Source: Porphyromonas cangingivalis
GTDB taxonomy: Bacteria > Bacteroidota > Bacteroidia > Bacteroidales > Porphyromonadaceae
DNA length: 64,000 nucleotides
Assembly: GCF_900638305.1 (NCBI RefSeq)
Contig: NZ_LR134506.1
Span: 744,001-808,000, forward strand
Direction of reading: 5' to 3'
Shown: positions 8,190-16,309 of the stretch, one piece after another
Position numbering within the stretch: position 1 is the first letter of the stretch
How the letters are laid out: each line of letters begins with the position of its first letter
The notes under the pieces: generated by a model
The model's input: the letters and a program-made list of their open reading frames with translations, nothing else
The model's database searches: none
Told to the model about the DNA's origin: nothing
Program-made: the position numbers and the translations under genes

Positions 8190-8807
8190 TCAAAGCATCT
8201 TTCGAAGCACAGATGTCCAATCCTCTCCGTTTTCGGGACAATAAGTCACAAAACCTAAAGAGCGTGCCACACGGACATTCTCGGGTCCATCATCAATAAA
8301 CAGTGTCTCACCGGGATCTATACCGGCATCTTTGATAATGTGCTCAAAGAGCCTTATCTCAGGCTTGCACATCCCCAATTTACACGAAGCATACACCTTC
8401 TCAAAGTAGGTATCGAGAGGTCTGCCATTCGGAAGAAATGTGGGAGAGTTTGCCCACTTATAGACATAGTCGTTGGTATTTGAGATCAAAAAGAGACGAA
8501 GATCCTTGGGGAGTTCTTCAGAGATAAAGTCAAACTTGTACGGTTGCACCTCTCTCACGAAGTCCAACAGAGCCCTGAACACATCCTCCTCAGATATATT
8601 ACGCCCATAAACCTCGGAGAGTTTCTCGGCGAAAGAAACCGAATCATATCGTCCCAGTTCGAGGTCAAGAAAAAGCCCCGATTGACAATAAGGATCAAGC
8701 ATCTCATCAGCATCATGTATCCCCAAAGAGCGGAAGTGTGCCACGCTCTTATCTCTGGTCAACCTGATGAAAATCCCCCCAAGGTCAAATAGTAAATTCT
8801 TTATCAT
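8190..8807 (-). CDS. HAD family hydrolase
   Basis: 205 aa haloacid-dehalogenase-type phosphatase. Motif I is FDLGGIFIRL (a glycine replaces the usual second Asp of DxD, as in many HAD-IA members close to haloacid dehalogenase/YihX), motif II is FLISNTND, motif III KLGMCKPE, and motif IV FIDDGPENV. A helical cap lies between I and II. The substrate is unknown, probably a phosphorylated sugar or nucleotide. The start at 8807 puts MIKNLLFDLGG at the N-terminus; an upstream extension to 8849 adds only non-homologous sequence. Followed 15 bases later by the YigZ gene. Confidence 0.85.
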   Translation of the reverse strand: MIKNLLFDLGGIFIRLTRDKSVAHFRSLGIHDADEMLDPYCQSGLFLDLELGRYDSVSFAEKLSEVYGRNISEEDVFRALLDFVREVQPYKFDFISEELPKDLRLFLISNTNDYVYKWANSPTFLPNGRPLDTYFEKVYASCKLGMCKPEIRLFEHIIKDAGIDPGETLFIDDGPENVRVARSLGFVTYCPENGEDWTSVLRKML

Positions 8808-8856
8808 AAATCGTGTATCATTGAGTGCCCTGCTCCGACATCGAGGCAAGCCTCCG

Positions 8857-8870
8857 CAAAGGTCGTAAGA
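8857..8870 (-). repeat. Isolated family-2 repeat core
   Basis: On the - strand this reads TCTTACGACCTTTG, identical over 14 bases to 42267-42280 in the array at 42242-42330. Only one unit is seen, upstream of the HAD gene. Confidence 0.4.
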
Positions 8871-8903
8871 AAAACGGAATGTTCCCTAAAAACAGATAAA
8901 AGA

Positions 8904-8961
8904 AAAATAAAAAGATAAGGGACTGTGTCGAAATCATAGTCACGACACAGTCCCTTTTATC
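8904..8961 (-). terminator. Intrinsic terminator after rubredoxin
   Basis: A 14-bp perfect stem (8917-8930 with 8943-8956), loop of 12, followed on the - strand by a U-rich run (complement of the A-rich stretch 8904-8913). It lies 31 bases past the rubredoxin stop. Confidence 0.8.
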
Positions 8962-8991
8962 TTATTCCAAGCTTAAAGGCTGGGGTAAGTA

Positions 8992-9156
8992 TTATTCTTC
9001 AACAAGAACGAAGTCTTCCTTACCTGCACCACAGACTGGGCATACCCAATCATCTGGAATATCTTCAAACGCAGTTCCTGGAGCGATACCGCCATCTGGG
9101 TCGCCTTCAGCTGGATCGTAGATCCAACCGCATGGTTCACATAGCCACTTTTTCAT
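8992..9156 (-). CDS. Rubredoxin
   Basis: 54 aa iron-sulfur electron carrier. Both iron-binding motifs are present: [10 protein letters not shown] (residues 5-14) and [11 protein letters not shown] near the end; the spacing is that of a classic single-domain rubredoxin. In anaerobes it usually passes electrons to oxygen- or peroxide-reducing enzymes (rubrerythrin, superoxide reductase), none of which is visible nearby. Start at 9156 (MKKWLC); an in-frame extension to 9207 adds 17 residues not found in rubredoxins. Monocistronic, with its own promoter and terminator. Confidence 0.96.
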   Translation of the reverse strand: MKKWLCEPCGWIYDPAEGDPDGGIAPGTAFEDIPDDWVCPVCGAGKEDFVLVEE

Positions 9157-9233
9157 GTTAAATAAAGTCTTATAGATTAGTAAAATTTTCTTCTGTTGTA
9201 AGACCATTTACACATAGCCTCACATTGGGACTT

Positions 9234-9241
9234 CAAAGATA
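9234..9241 (-). promoter_or_regulatory. -7 element TATCTTTG for rubredoxin
   Basis: Exact TANNTTTG match on the - strand, about 78 bases before the rubredoxin start. No good TTTG at the -33 spacing. Confidence 0.5.
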
Positions 9242-9366
9242 ACAACAATTTTGATACTTTGAAAGAGTTGAAAGGACATTAGCTCATTTTAAGTCTCGTT
9301 CGATGACAAAATGAATAAGAATACTCAATCTCTCAACTCCTGTTTTTTAAAGTTACATCCTAATAT

Positions 9367-9405
9367 AAAAAAGGGCAGTATTGTTCTATAGAATCAACAC
9401 TGCCC
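9367..9405 (-). terminator. Intrinsic terminator after nrdB
   Basis: On the - strand GGGCAGT pairs with ACTGCCC, extended by four further pairs including a G-U, followed by a U6 run (complement of 9367-9372). Confidence 0.8.
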
Positions 9406-9472
9406 CCAATAGTAGCGACTTATTCTCTTCAAAATCGCCCCTCTTGACAAAGAGACAAACAATTATGATGGA

Positions 9473-10516
9473 TTATAGGTCATCTTCGATAGCGGTAGAC
9501 TTAGCGTAGGCACTTGGTTTGGCCTCGAAGAAGTCTGTCTTGATGAGATTTGCATTACTGTACTGAGACACCCACTTCATGCTCTCTGGCTCATCATCAT
9601 AACCTTCATAGATAGTACCGAGATTGATGCTACGAGACCTCTGGTTAGCGAGATATTTGATATAATCTCTGACCATTTGCTTATTCAAGCCTTCGATCTC
9701 ATCACCGATGACGTAGTCCCCCCAGTTCATTTCTTGCTCTGCACCCTCCTTGATCATCTCACGATAGATGGTCTTATTTTCTTCCGTAAAGAGTTCAGGC
9801 ATCTCATTTTGAAGCTCGAGGATCATTGATCTGAACAACCAAAGGTGGGTGTTCTCATCACGATTGATGTATCTAATCTCTTGTACCGATCCGGGCATCT
9901 TTCCATTACGTCCGAGATTGTAGAAGAACATAAATCCGGAGTAAAAGTAGACACCTTCGAGGATATAGTTGGCCACCATGGTCTTGAGCAATTGTTCAGG
10001 ACTCTTGTTTTCTTGGAACTCATTGTAGATGTCCCCTATAAACTTGTTACGAGCAAGGAGGTGCTCATCATCCTTCCATTGATAGAGGATGGTCGTACGC
10101 TCTTCGGGCGAACATATCGTATCCAGCATATAGCTGTATGACTGAGAGTGTACAGCCTCCTGAAACGCTTGTATGGTGAGACAGAGGTTAACCTCGTTGG
10201 CAGTGATATACTCTCCGACATAAGGGAGATTTGCGGTCTGAATACTGTCAAGGAAAATAAGGAACGAAAGAATCTTGTCATAAGCAACTTTCTCTTGAGG
10301 AGAAAGAAGACGATAGTCCTTGACATCCTGACTCATGTTGATCTCTTCCGGAATCCAGAAGTTGTTCATCGCTTGTCTATACCAAGCCGAAGCCCAACTG
10401 TACTTCATGTTATTGAAGTCGTTAAGATTGGTCGTATTTCCATTGATCAGACGACGCTTATTCACCTCGACGTCACCGTACTCGTTGAAAAGAGCTTTTT
10501 TCTTTAGTTCTTGCAT
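9473..10516 (-). CDS. nrdB: Ribonucleotide reductase class Ia, beta subunit
   Basis: 347 aa subunit that holds the diiron-tyrosyl radical cofactor for ribonucleotide reduction. Iron ligands and radical site can be read off: Asp in FLDSIQ, Glu and His in EAVHSQSY with the radical Tyr seven residues after the Glu, Glu in ILEGVYF, and Glu/His in RDENTHL. So this is the oxygen-dependent tyrosyl-radical type. The acidic C-terminal tail (STAIEDDL) is where beta docks on alpha. It lies 46 bases downstream of nrdA and is closed by a terminator. Notable in an organism otherwise looking anaerobic, though common in Bacteroidota. Confidence 0.96.
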   Translation of the reverse strand: MQELKKKALFNEYGDVEVNKRRLINGNTTNLNDFNNMKYSWASAWYRQAMNNFWIPEEINMSQDVKDYRLLSPQEKVAYDKILSFLIFLDSIQTANLPYVGEYITANEVNLCLTIQAFQEAVHSQSYSYMLDTICSPEERTTILYQWKDDEHLLARNKFIGDIYNEFQENKSPEQLLKTMVANYILEGVYFYSGFMFFYNLGRNGKMPGSVQEIRYINRDENTHLWLFRSMILELQNEMPELFTEENKTIYREMIKEGAEQEMNWGDYVIGDEIEGLNKQMVRDYIKYLANQRSRSINLGTIYEGYDDEPESMKWVSQYSNANLIKTDFFEAKPSAYAKSTAIEDDL

Positions 10517-10562
10517 ATCTTGTCATTTTTTGTTGTTAGATAATATAGTGATCCTTGGAGGC

Positions 10563-13070
10563 TTAAGCGGAGCAGGTCTCGCACTCTTCGACTTCAAGAG
10601 ATTTGCTTCGGACGTAGTAGAGGGTCTTCACCCCTTTGCTCCATGCCCTCAAATAAAGATCCATGACACCTCGGAAGGTGACAGTCTGATCGATATACAG
10701 ATTGACAGACTGTGCCTGATCCAAGTGACGTTGACGAACGGCTGCTGCATCAACGACCCAGTTTTGATCTATCTGATGAGCCGTCTTATAGAGCCAAAAC
10801 GTATCATCAGACAGTTGTGGAGCGACACGAGGGACGATACTTCCCTTCTTCTCTTCGAGGAAATAACGATTCATAACCGGGTCAGTACCTGCCGTAGTAC
10901 CGGCAATGATAGAAGTCGAGCTTGTGGGGGCTATCGCCATCAAGTAGCCGTTGCGCATGCCTTTGTTATGCACCTCGGCAACAAGAGCCATCCACTTCTC
11001 ATCATTATAGTTACGATCTCTGAAGTAATCTCCATTGTCCCAGTCACTACCCTTGAAGTGAGAGTACATACCCTTCTCTTCAGCCAAACGACAAGAAGAC
11101 TGTATGGTATAGTAATTGATCTTCTCAAAGACTTCATCCATAAACACCAAGTGCTCGTCACTCTCCCAACGGATCCCATGCTTGGCGAGCAGATGATGGT
11201 ATCCACTCGTACCCAACCCTATGGGGCGCATTCTCTGATTGGTGATCTCCGCATAGGGGATAGGATAGAAGTTTAGGTCGATGACATTGTCCAATGCTCT
11301 TACAATCGTGCTGATGACTTCCTGCATCTCCTTGTCATCTTTGACATTGATATTACCGAGGACAAGGGAAGCAAGATTACAAACGACAAAATCCCCGGGG
11401 ATTGTCTCTTCGACAACGATATCTTGCCCATCCTCGACCTTGATGATCGTTTGCTTTGTCTTGATGGCCTTCTGATTCTGGGCGATCTCAGTACATAGAT
11501 TCGAACAGTAAATAAGCCCCTGATGCTTGTTCGGATTGAGTCTGTTGACGGTATCTCTGTTGAAAATAAATGGAGTACCTGTCTCGACGGCAGACTTGAT
11601 GAGCAACCTCATGAGATCTTTTACCTTGATGGCACGCTTGGAGATGCGGTTATCTTGGAGACATTCGTTATAACGTCTCTCCCACTCTTCTCCGTAGTAA
11701 TCTTCGAGACTATACCCCTTGGCTGTTTTGACTTCATGAGGGCACATCATGTACCAATTACCGTCGATATCCTCCTGTACCATTCGCCAGAACAAGTCTG
11801 GGAAACAAACTCCTGGGAAGACATCGTGCGCCTTCATGCGATCGTCACCATTATTGGTACGGATCTGAAGGAACTCAGGCATATCCTTGTGCCAAACATC
11901 AAGATAAATAGCAACAGAGCCCTGACGCACCCCAAGCTGGTCGACAGCAATGGCTGTATCATTACAGAGTTTGATCCACTTCAGGACTCCACCTGCCACA
12001 CCTTTGAACCCCCTGATATCACTTCCCACAGCACGGACTTTGCCCATATAAATGCCCATACCACCACCAAACTTGGAGACTTGGGCAAAGTTATTGATTG
12101 TCCTATATATACCTATGAGACTATCTGGCATCACGTCCTCAAAACAGCTGGAAAGCTGACTGAGTGGCTTACGAGCGTTGCTCATCGTGGGCGTAGCCAT
12201 AGTGACCTTGAGTGTGCTGATGATGTCATAGATCTTCTTTGCCCACTCGACCCTGCGCTCGCCCTCAGGGATGGCAAGGTGCATCGCGATCCCCATGAAC
12301 ATCTCTTGAGGTCTTTCCAACAACTGATGGTTGTGATTGGTGATCAAATACCGTTTACAGATCAGATGTAGAGAACTATATGTAAGAAGATTATTGCGTG
12401 ACTCATTCAAGTAAGCCTCAAGCTCTTGGACATCATCGAAGTTGTAAGCATCCAGCATATATGCACCATACAGCCCTTCGTTGGTGAGGTAGCGTAGCTT
12501 ATCGTGCAAGGAAGTCAATCCGAGGTCATGCTCCTGCTGTCTGATACTACGCTCTGTCTTCAGTAAAAGTAAGCGAGACGACACAAACTCCCAGTTGGGA
12601 GCTTCCGGTGTGATGAGTTCGACAGAAGCTTTGATAAGGGTATCAAGGATATTGACATCGTCCTTGTAGAAAGCCTGAAACTTAACCAACAACAGCTCCA
12701 GACTGTACTGACGTGCGCTATAAGAAGCCTGAACATCCTTCAAGAGACGGATGATTTCCTCATCACTGATGATCTTCCTAAAGTTTTCGATCACAGCTCG
12801 GAACTCCCCTCGCTTGTCTCGATAGAGGATATAAGCCTTGGCCACTTTGTAGTAGCCTCTCTTCATCAACTCCGTCTCAACCATGTCCTGAATAGTCTCC
12901 ACCGTGATGGAGTCTCTTCCTACAAGTTGTTCACCAAGATATTCACAGATAAGATCCAGGTCACTATCTTCTATCTTCTCTTCACAAGCCAAAAATGCTC
13001 TGTTTATGGCTCTCTTAATCTTGTCAAACGTAAAGTCTTCCTGCCGGTGGTCTCGCTTAATTATCTTCAT
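10563..13070 (-). CDS. nrdA: Ribonucleotide reductase class Ia, alpha subunit
   Basis: 835 aa catalytic subunit converting ribonucleoside diphosphates to deoxy forms. An ATP-cone regulatory domain occupies about residues 1-90 (MKIIKRDHRQEDFTFDKI). Active-site features: LSSCFED (first redox Cys), NLCTEI (Asn, thiyl-radical Cys, Glu), the tyrosine pair in TLYYVRSKS for radical transfer, and the C-terminal CETC redox pair that is re-reduced by thioredoxin or glutaredoxin. First gene of the nrdAB unit. The leader carries a small hairpin followed by a U-run (13101-13125). Confidence 0.97.
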   Translation of the reverse strand: MKIIKRDHRQEDFTFDKIKRAINRAFLACEEKIEDSDLDLICEYLGEQLVGRDSITVETIQDMVETELMKRGYYKVAKAYILYRDKRGEFRAVIENFRKIISDEEIIRLLKDVQASYSARQYSLELLLVKFQAFYKDDVNILDTLIKASVELITPEAPNWEFVSSRLLLLKTERSIRQQEHDLGLTSLHDKLRYLTNEGLYGAYMLDAYNFDDVQELEAYLNESRNNLLTYSSLHLICKRYLITNHNHQLLERPQEMFMGIAMHLAIPEGERRVEWAKKIYDIISTLKVTMATPTMSNARKPLSQLSSCFEDVMPDSLIGIYRTINNFAQVSKFGGGMGIYMGKVRAVGSDIRGFKGVAGGVLKWIKLCNDTAIAVDQLGVRQGSVAIYLDVWHKDMPEFLQIRTNNGDDRMKAHDVFPGVCFPDLFWRMVQEDIDGNWYMMCPHEVKTAKGYSLEDYYGEEWERRYNECLQDNRISKRAIKVKDLMRLLIKSAVETGTPFIFNRDTVNRLNPNKHQGLIYCSNLCTEIAQNQKAIKTKQTIIKVEDGQDIVVEETIPGDFVVCNLASLVLGNINVKDDKEMQEVISTIVRALDNVIDLNFYPIPYAEITNQRMRPIGLGTSGYHHLLAKHGIRWESDEHLVFMDEVFEKINYYTIQSSCRLAEEKGMYSHFKGSDWDNGDYFRDRNYNDEKWMALVAEVHNKGMRNGYLMAIAPTSSTSIIAGTTAGTDPVMNRYFLEEKKGSIVPRVAPQLSDDTFWLYKTAHQIDQNWVVDAAAVRQRHLDQAQSVNLYIDQTVTFRGVMDLYLRAWSKGVKTLYYVRSKSLEVEECETCSA

Positions 13071-13100
13071 TATTTCAGAATATTAAATCATTAGTTCAAG

Positions 13101-13125
13101 AAAAAACAGGCGGATATACACCTGT
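13101..13125 (-). promoter_or_regulatory. Hairpin with U-run in the nrdA leader
   Basis: On the - strand ACAGGTG (13125-13119) pairs with CGCCTGT (13112-13106) around a 6-base loop and is followed by T6. It lies between the predicted -7 element and the start codon, so it could be an attenuator-like terminator or a 5'-end stabilising hairpin. No known riboswitch fits this short leader. Confidence 0.45.
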
Positions 13126-13137
13126 CTTTTCACTGTT

Positions 13138-13145
13138 CAAAAGTA
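13138..13145 (-). promoter_or_regulatory. -7 element TACTTTTG for nrdAB
   Basis: Matches TANNTTTG on the - strand, giving a predicted leader of roughly 60 bases before the nrdA start. Confidence 0.5.
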
Positions 13146-13204
13146 GTAAAAATTTTTCCAATTTCGGCTTGCCAAAGACAGAGAAGTAACGAATAAATAA
13201 TAAA

Positions 13205-13248
13205 AAATCAAAAGAGGATATTTGACAAAACCTCGTCAAATATCCTCT
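13205..13248 (-). terminator. Intrinsic terminator after the metalloprotease gene
   Basis: Perfect 14-bp stem (13213-13226 with 13235-13248), 8-base loop, then a T-rich run on the - strand. It lies about 47 bases past the stop. Confidence 0.85.
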
Positions 13249-13294
13249 CTCTATTGATTCTCAGAGGGATGTTGCCATCCTCATTTCTTTATGA

Positions 13295-15919
13295 TCAGTG
13301 ATCGAGCAAGTCTTTGAATTTTTCTTCCCAAAGTTTATAGAAGTTACGTGTCTTCGCATCAGATGTAGAGGCTGCACGCTGACGATAGAGCTTACGGACA
13401 TCGTTCAGTTTGGCAAGAATTGCCGGCTTCACTTCATACTCTGCAGGACGAGCCGGCATGATATTGATACGCACGAATGAGGTCTGATCTTGCTTATGCT
13501 CTGCACCCAAAGCACAAGAAGCACAGCTATGACAAGGCATTGTGGTGAAGAGCGCATCGACGGTCTCTTGTGCTTCGGTCAGTCTCTTCTGTGCCGAAGC
13601 AGCCGCTGCACTCTTTGGCGATCCATAAGCAATGAGAGTCCTGATGCCGGCATCCTCGATGGCAATATCGATATCCGAGAGCTTGCGACCTGCATAGGAT
13701 GCAGCATAGATTTCACGAGTCGCGTCATTAAGCATCTCTTCGAGAGAATACTTTGTACTCTTTTTGGCACGATTACCTTCGATCACGCCGAGGAGGCGGT
13801 ATGGTGCCAAGAGGTCTGAGATCACAGAAGGCACTATCGCGTAGTAGACAGCCGCAGCCTTTGCGTGACCCGATGCATCATAACTCTGAAGGGTCTCGCT
13901 ATCGTAGAGCCAATTGTTCATCTCTCTAAGATTAGAGACAACCCACTTGATGGCTTGTTTTTGGCGAGACTTATCGACATAGTACACAGGATACTGTCCA
14001 TCCCCTTGTCTGTTTTCGTAGTACATACGACCACCCACAAATGGAGTGACATGTCTGAGGTGACGGAGGAACTGTTGTACCATGTCTCTGTGAGCTTCTT
14101 CGAGGTTATCAGCCCTCTTACCGGGTTCACTCAACCACTCCTTGTAGTGCTTCATGATGTACTTCATGTTAGAGATCGCGTTCGTACCGGCCTTGATCTG
14201 ATCGTTACTCAAGTCTTCTGTCTGAGCGGTAGGGTCGAGCGTGATGATCTGCTGAGCACCGAAGACATACATAGGGTCATGTTTCTTTGCATCTATCCAA
14301 GAAGAAAGCACAGAGTACTCATCTCTGAAGTCCTTTGCGCCCGGGATGAGACGATAACCCCAGTTGATGGCATGGATGTCATACACACCGATGAGGGGTG
14401 GAGTGAGTCTTACCCCTTTTTCAAAGTCTCCGGGCTGTGCTACGAAGTTGTTACGAGCATAGTCCATGATACTTGGAGTAGTACCATACTTTTGGGTAAA
14501 GGCAGGATCTCTGAGCTGCTCCACCGTAAATGCGTGCGAAGCCCCCATGTTGTGCATCAGACCGAGGGTATGGCCTATCTCGTGTGCAGCCACATATCTC
14601 ATAGACTCCGCCATCACTTCGTCAGGGAATCGAGTCGTGCGGACACGCTTATCGACAGCAGCGGTCTGGGTGAACCTCCAGTTGTGTAGGAGCTGTGTGA
14701 GGTTGTGATACCAGATGACATCGGCATTGAGGATCTCACCGCTTCGTGGGTCTACATAGCTGGGGCCCATGGCATTGGCAATGGTTGTCGTTGCGTACTT
14801 GACACAAGAGTAACGCAAGTCATCGGGATCAAAGTTTGGATCCTCCGCAGCAGATGGGTAATCCTTGACGATGACAGCATTCTTGAAGCCGGCCTGCTCA
14901 AAAGCGATGTTCCAGTCCAAGATACCGGCCTTGACAGCACCTTTCCACTTTGCAGGGAAGACAGTGTCGACATAGAACACAATAGGCTTGATAGGCTCTA
15001 CGAGTTCGCCTCTGAAATAAGCATCCTTATCCTTAGGCTCGAGCCTCCATCTGTGGATGATTTGATAAGGATCAAGTTTGTCGAGGTTCGTCGTAAATCT
15101 CAGGCGATTAGATGAGAAGTAACCCACTCTGTTGTCCTGAAGTCTCATACGCATAGGCTCTTCAGGCAAGATCACCACCGACCTGTGAGTCTCGATGGTA
15201 TAGGCCTTATCCATACTGCGGAAAGACATGATGTTCTTGACTTCGACATTTTTTGGGAAACTCTTCACGCTACTGAACTGCGAAGCCTGAACGATCTGAG
15301 TACCACCATTACGGCCGGCCTTGGCTATGGGAGAAATATTGGACTCCGCACCCAAGAAGAAAGAAGTCATGTCAATGACAGCATTATCGCCATTGCTCAC
15401 AACGACATCAAACACCCTGAGGATAGGAGCACTGAAATTTTTCTTGAACGATGGTGCGATAGGATCATCCTCATCAATAGTATTGACAGTGGGGACATAA
15501 TACATGAAGACCTTCTTGCCCTGTTTTTCCAACTTGAAGAGGAGAGGATCAGTCACCATCTGCCCGGCAACGAAGTCTGTGTTGTCCGAAGTCTTAGAGA
15601 TACGATTGGAAATCAACAGATCCTTACCATAGATGGAATCATTGAGCTCAAAGTAGAGCTTATCATCCTTCAATATAGTGCGCACCAAGCCATCGGACAT
15701 TGAAGCCCCGGCTGTGAGCTCCGAATACTTTCGAGCATCCTGAGAGGGTGCTTTACCTTGATTTTTCTCGGCTTCCTCTTTAGCCTTCTGACGCTTACTC
15801 TTGAAGATTTTCTTGACATTGATGTCCACAGGGCGTTCGGGCACAACACTTTGAGCCGAAACCTCCATGCCACCCAATGACACAACGAGCAAAGCGGGTA
15901 GTAAAAAACGATGTTTCAT
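13295..15919 (-). CDS. Secreted zinc-dependent metalloprotease (DUF5117/DUF5118 type)
   Basis: 874 aa. A signal peptide is visible (MKHRFLLPALLVVSLGG, cleavage near VSAQS). The central zinc motif is AAHEIGHTLGLMHN, an HExxHxxGxxH metzincin-like site with a following Met (about residue 430). Flanking regions fit the DUF5118 (N-terminal), DUF5117 and DUF4953-type layout of large Bacteroidota zinc proteases. It is probably exported to the periplasm or surface; the substrate is unknown. A possible in-frame extension to 16075 is rejected because a -7 element (TATCTTTG) lies within it and the signal peptide begins at 15919. Divergent from the large protein at 16310. Confidence 0.9.
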   Translation of the reverse strand: MKHRFLLPALLVVSLGGMEVSAQSVVPERPVDINVKKIFKSKRQKAKEEAEKNQGKAPSQDARKYSELTAGASMSDGLVRTILKDDKLYFELNDSIYGKDLLISNRISKTSDNTDFVAGQMVTDPLLFKLEKQGKKVFMYYVPTVNTIDEDDPIAPSFKKNFSAPILRVFDVVVSNGDNAVIDMTSFFLGAESNISPIAKAGRNGGTQIVQASQFSSVKSFPKNVEVKNIMSFRSMDKAYTIETHRSVVILPEEPMRMRLQDNRVGYFSSNRLRFTTNLDKLDPYQIIHRWRLEPKDKDAYFRGELVEPIKPIVFYVDTVFPAKWKGAVKAGILDWNIAFEQAGFKNAVIVKDYPSAAEDPNFDPDDLRYSCVKYATTTIANAMGPSYVDPRSGEILNADVIWYHNLTQLLHNWRFTQTAAVDKRVRTTRFPDEVMAESMRYVAAHEIGHTLGLMHNMGASHAFTVEQLRDPAFTQKYGTTPSIMDYARNNFVAQPGDFEKGVRLTPPLIGVYDIHAINWGYRLIPGAKDFRDEYSVLSSWIDAKKHDPMYVFGAQQIITLDPTAQTEDLSNDQIKAGTNAISNMKYIMKHYKEWLSEPGKRADNLEEAHRDMVQQFLRHLRHVTPFVGGRMYYENRQGDGQYPVYYVDKSRQKQAIKWVVSNLREMNNWLYDSETLQSYDASGHAKAAAVYYAIVPSVISDLLAPYRLLGVIEGNRAKKSTKYSLEEMLNDATREIYAASYAGRKLSDIDIAIEDAGIRTLIAYGSPKSAAAASAQKRLTEAQETVDALFTTMPCHSCASCALGAEHKQDQTSFVRINIMPARPAEYEVKPAILAKLNDVRKLYRQRAASTSDAKTRNFYKLWEEKFKDLLDH

Positions 15920-15959
15920 TGAAAGATTTAGTTTAATTATATGATATATATATTGTGCG

Positions 15960-15967
15960 CAAAGATA
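15960..15967 (-). promoter_or_regulatory. -7 element TATCTTTG for the metalloprotease
   Basis: Exact TANNTTTG match on the - strand, 41 bases before the start at 15919. Confidence 0.55.
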
Positions 15968-16048
15968 GCATAATTGAGCGACAGAGATAAGCTGCAAACC
16001 AAAAAACGACAATAAATTATGTAATAATATCATCATTTGCGATATGTG

Positions 16049-16158
16049 TTCGGATGCGAATGCACAGCATGTCAATGCGACAGTTCGTCAGTTTTCTGTA
16101 CGACGGCAGAATGCATTCTGCTCCGCAACAGTATACATTCCGGCGCAAGACAGAATCC
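16049..16158. repeat. 22-nt repeat array, family 1, locus A (5 units)
   Basis: Five 22-nt units starting at 16049, 16071, 16093, 16115 and 16137. The last three fit the consensus ATTCTGTC-N4-GACAGAATAC well (for example TTTCTGTACGACGGCAGAAT at 16093); the first two are degenerate. Confidence 0.8.
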
Positions 16159-16262
16159 TCACCTCCACTCGTCTTATGCTGACAAAGCCCACTTGACAAA
16201 GTCCCCAAACCCAAAAGAAAATATATCCACGCAATAATCGTATCGTTTAGGGAAAGATTGAG

Positions 16263-16270
16263 TATGTTTG
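16263..16270 (+). promoter_or_regulatory. -7 element TATGTTTG for the 16310 gene
   Basis: TANNTTTG match, 39 bases before the ATG at 16310. Confidence 0.5.
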
Positions 16271-16309
16271 TACTTAGATCATTGAACAAGTTAATCGTAC
16301 TTTCAGTAT

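Larger units (their letters stand above)
9157..9472. other. Intergenic region between nrdB and rubredoxin
   Basis: 316 bases without a gene. It contains the rubredoxin promoter and leader (9157-9241) and the nrdB terminator (9367-9405); nothing else was recognised. Confidence 0.6.
15920..16309. other. 390-base divergent intergenic region
   Basis: No gene is seen. It has promoters facing both ways (-7 at 15960-15967 leftward, 16263-16270 rightward) with a five-unit family-1 22-nt repeat array (16049-16158) between them. Confidence 0.65.

Noticed and set aside
10335-11276. A 313-codon + strand frame opposite nrdB and nrdA
   Set aside because: Shadow of conserved ribonucleotide reductase genes; no domain and no start context.
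13865-14689. A 274-codon + strand frame opposite the metalloprotease gene
   Set aside because: Antisense shadow over the conserved zinc-protease region, with no recognisable protein features.
15920-16075. N-terminal extension of the metalloprotease to 16075
   Set aside because: The added 52 residues are Cys/Leu-rich without homology, a -7 element lies inside the stretch, and a clean signal peptide starts at 15919.
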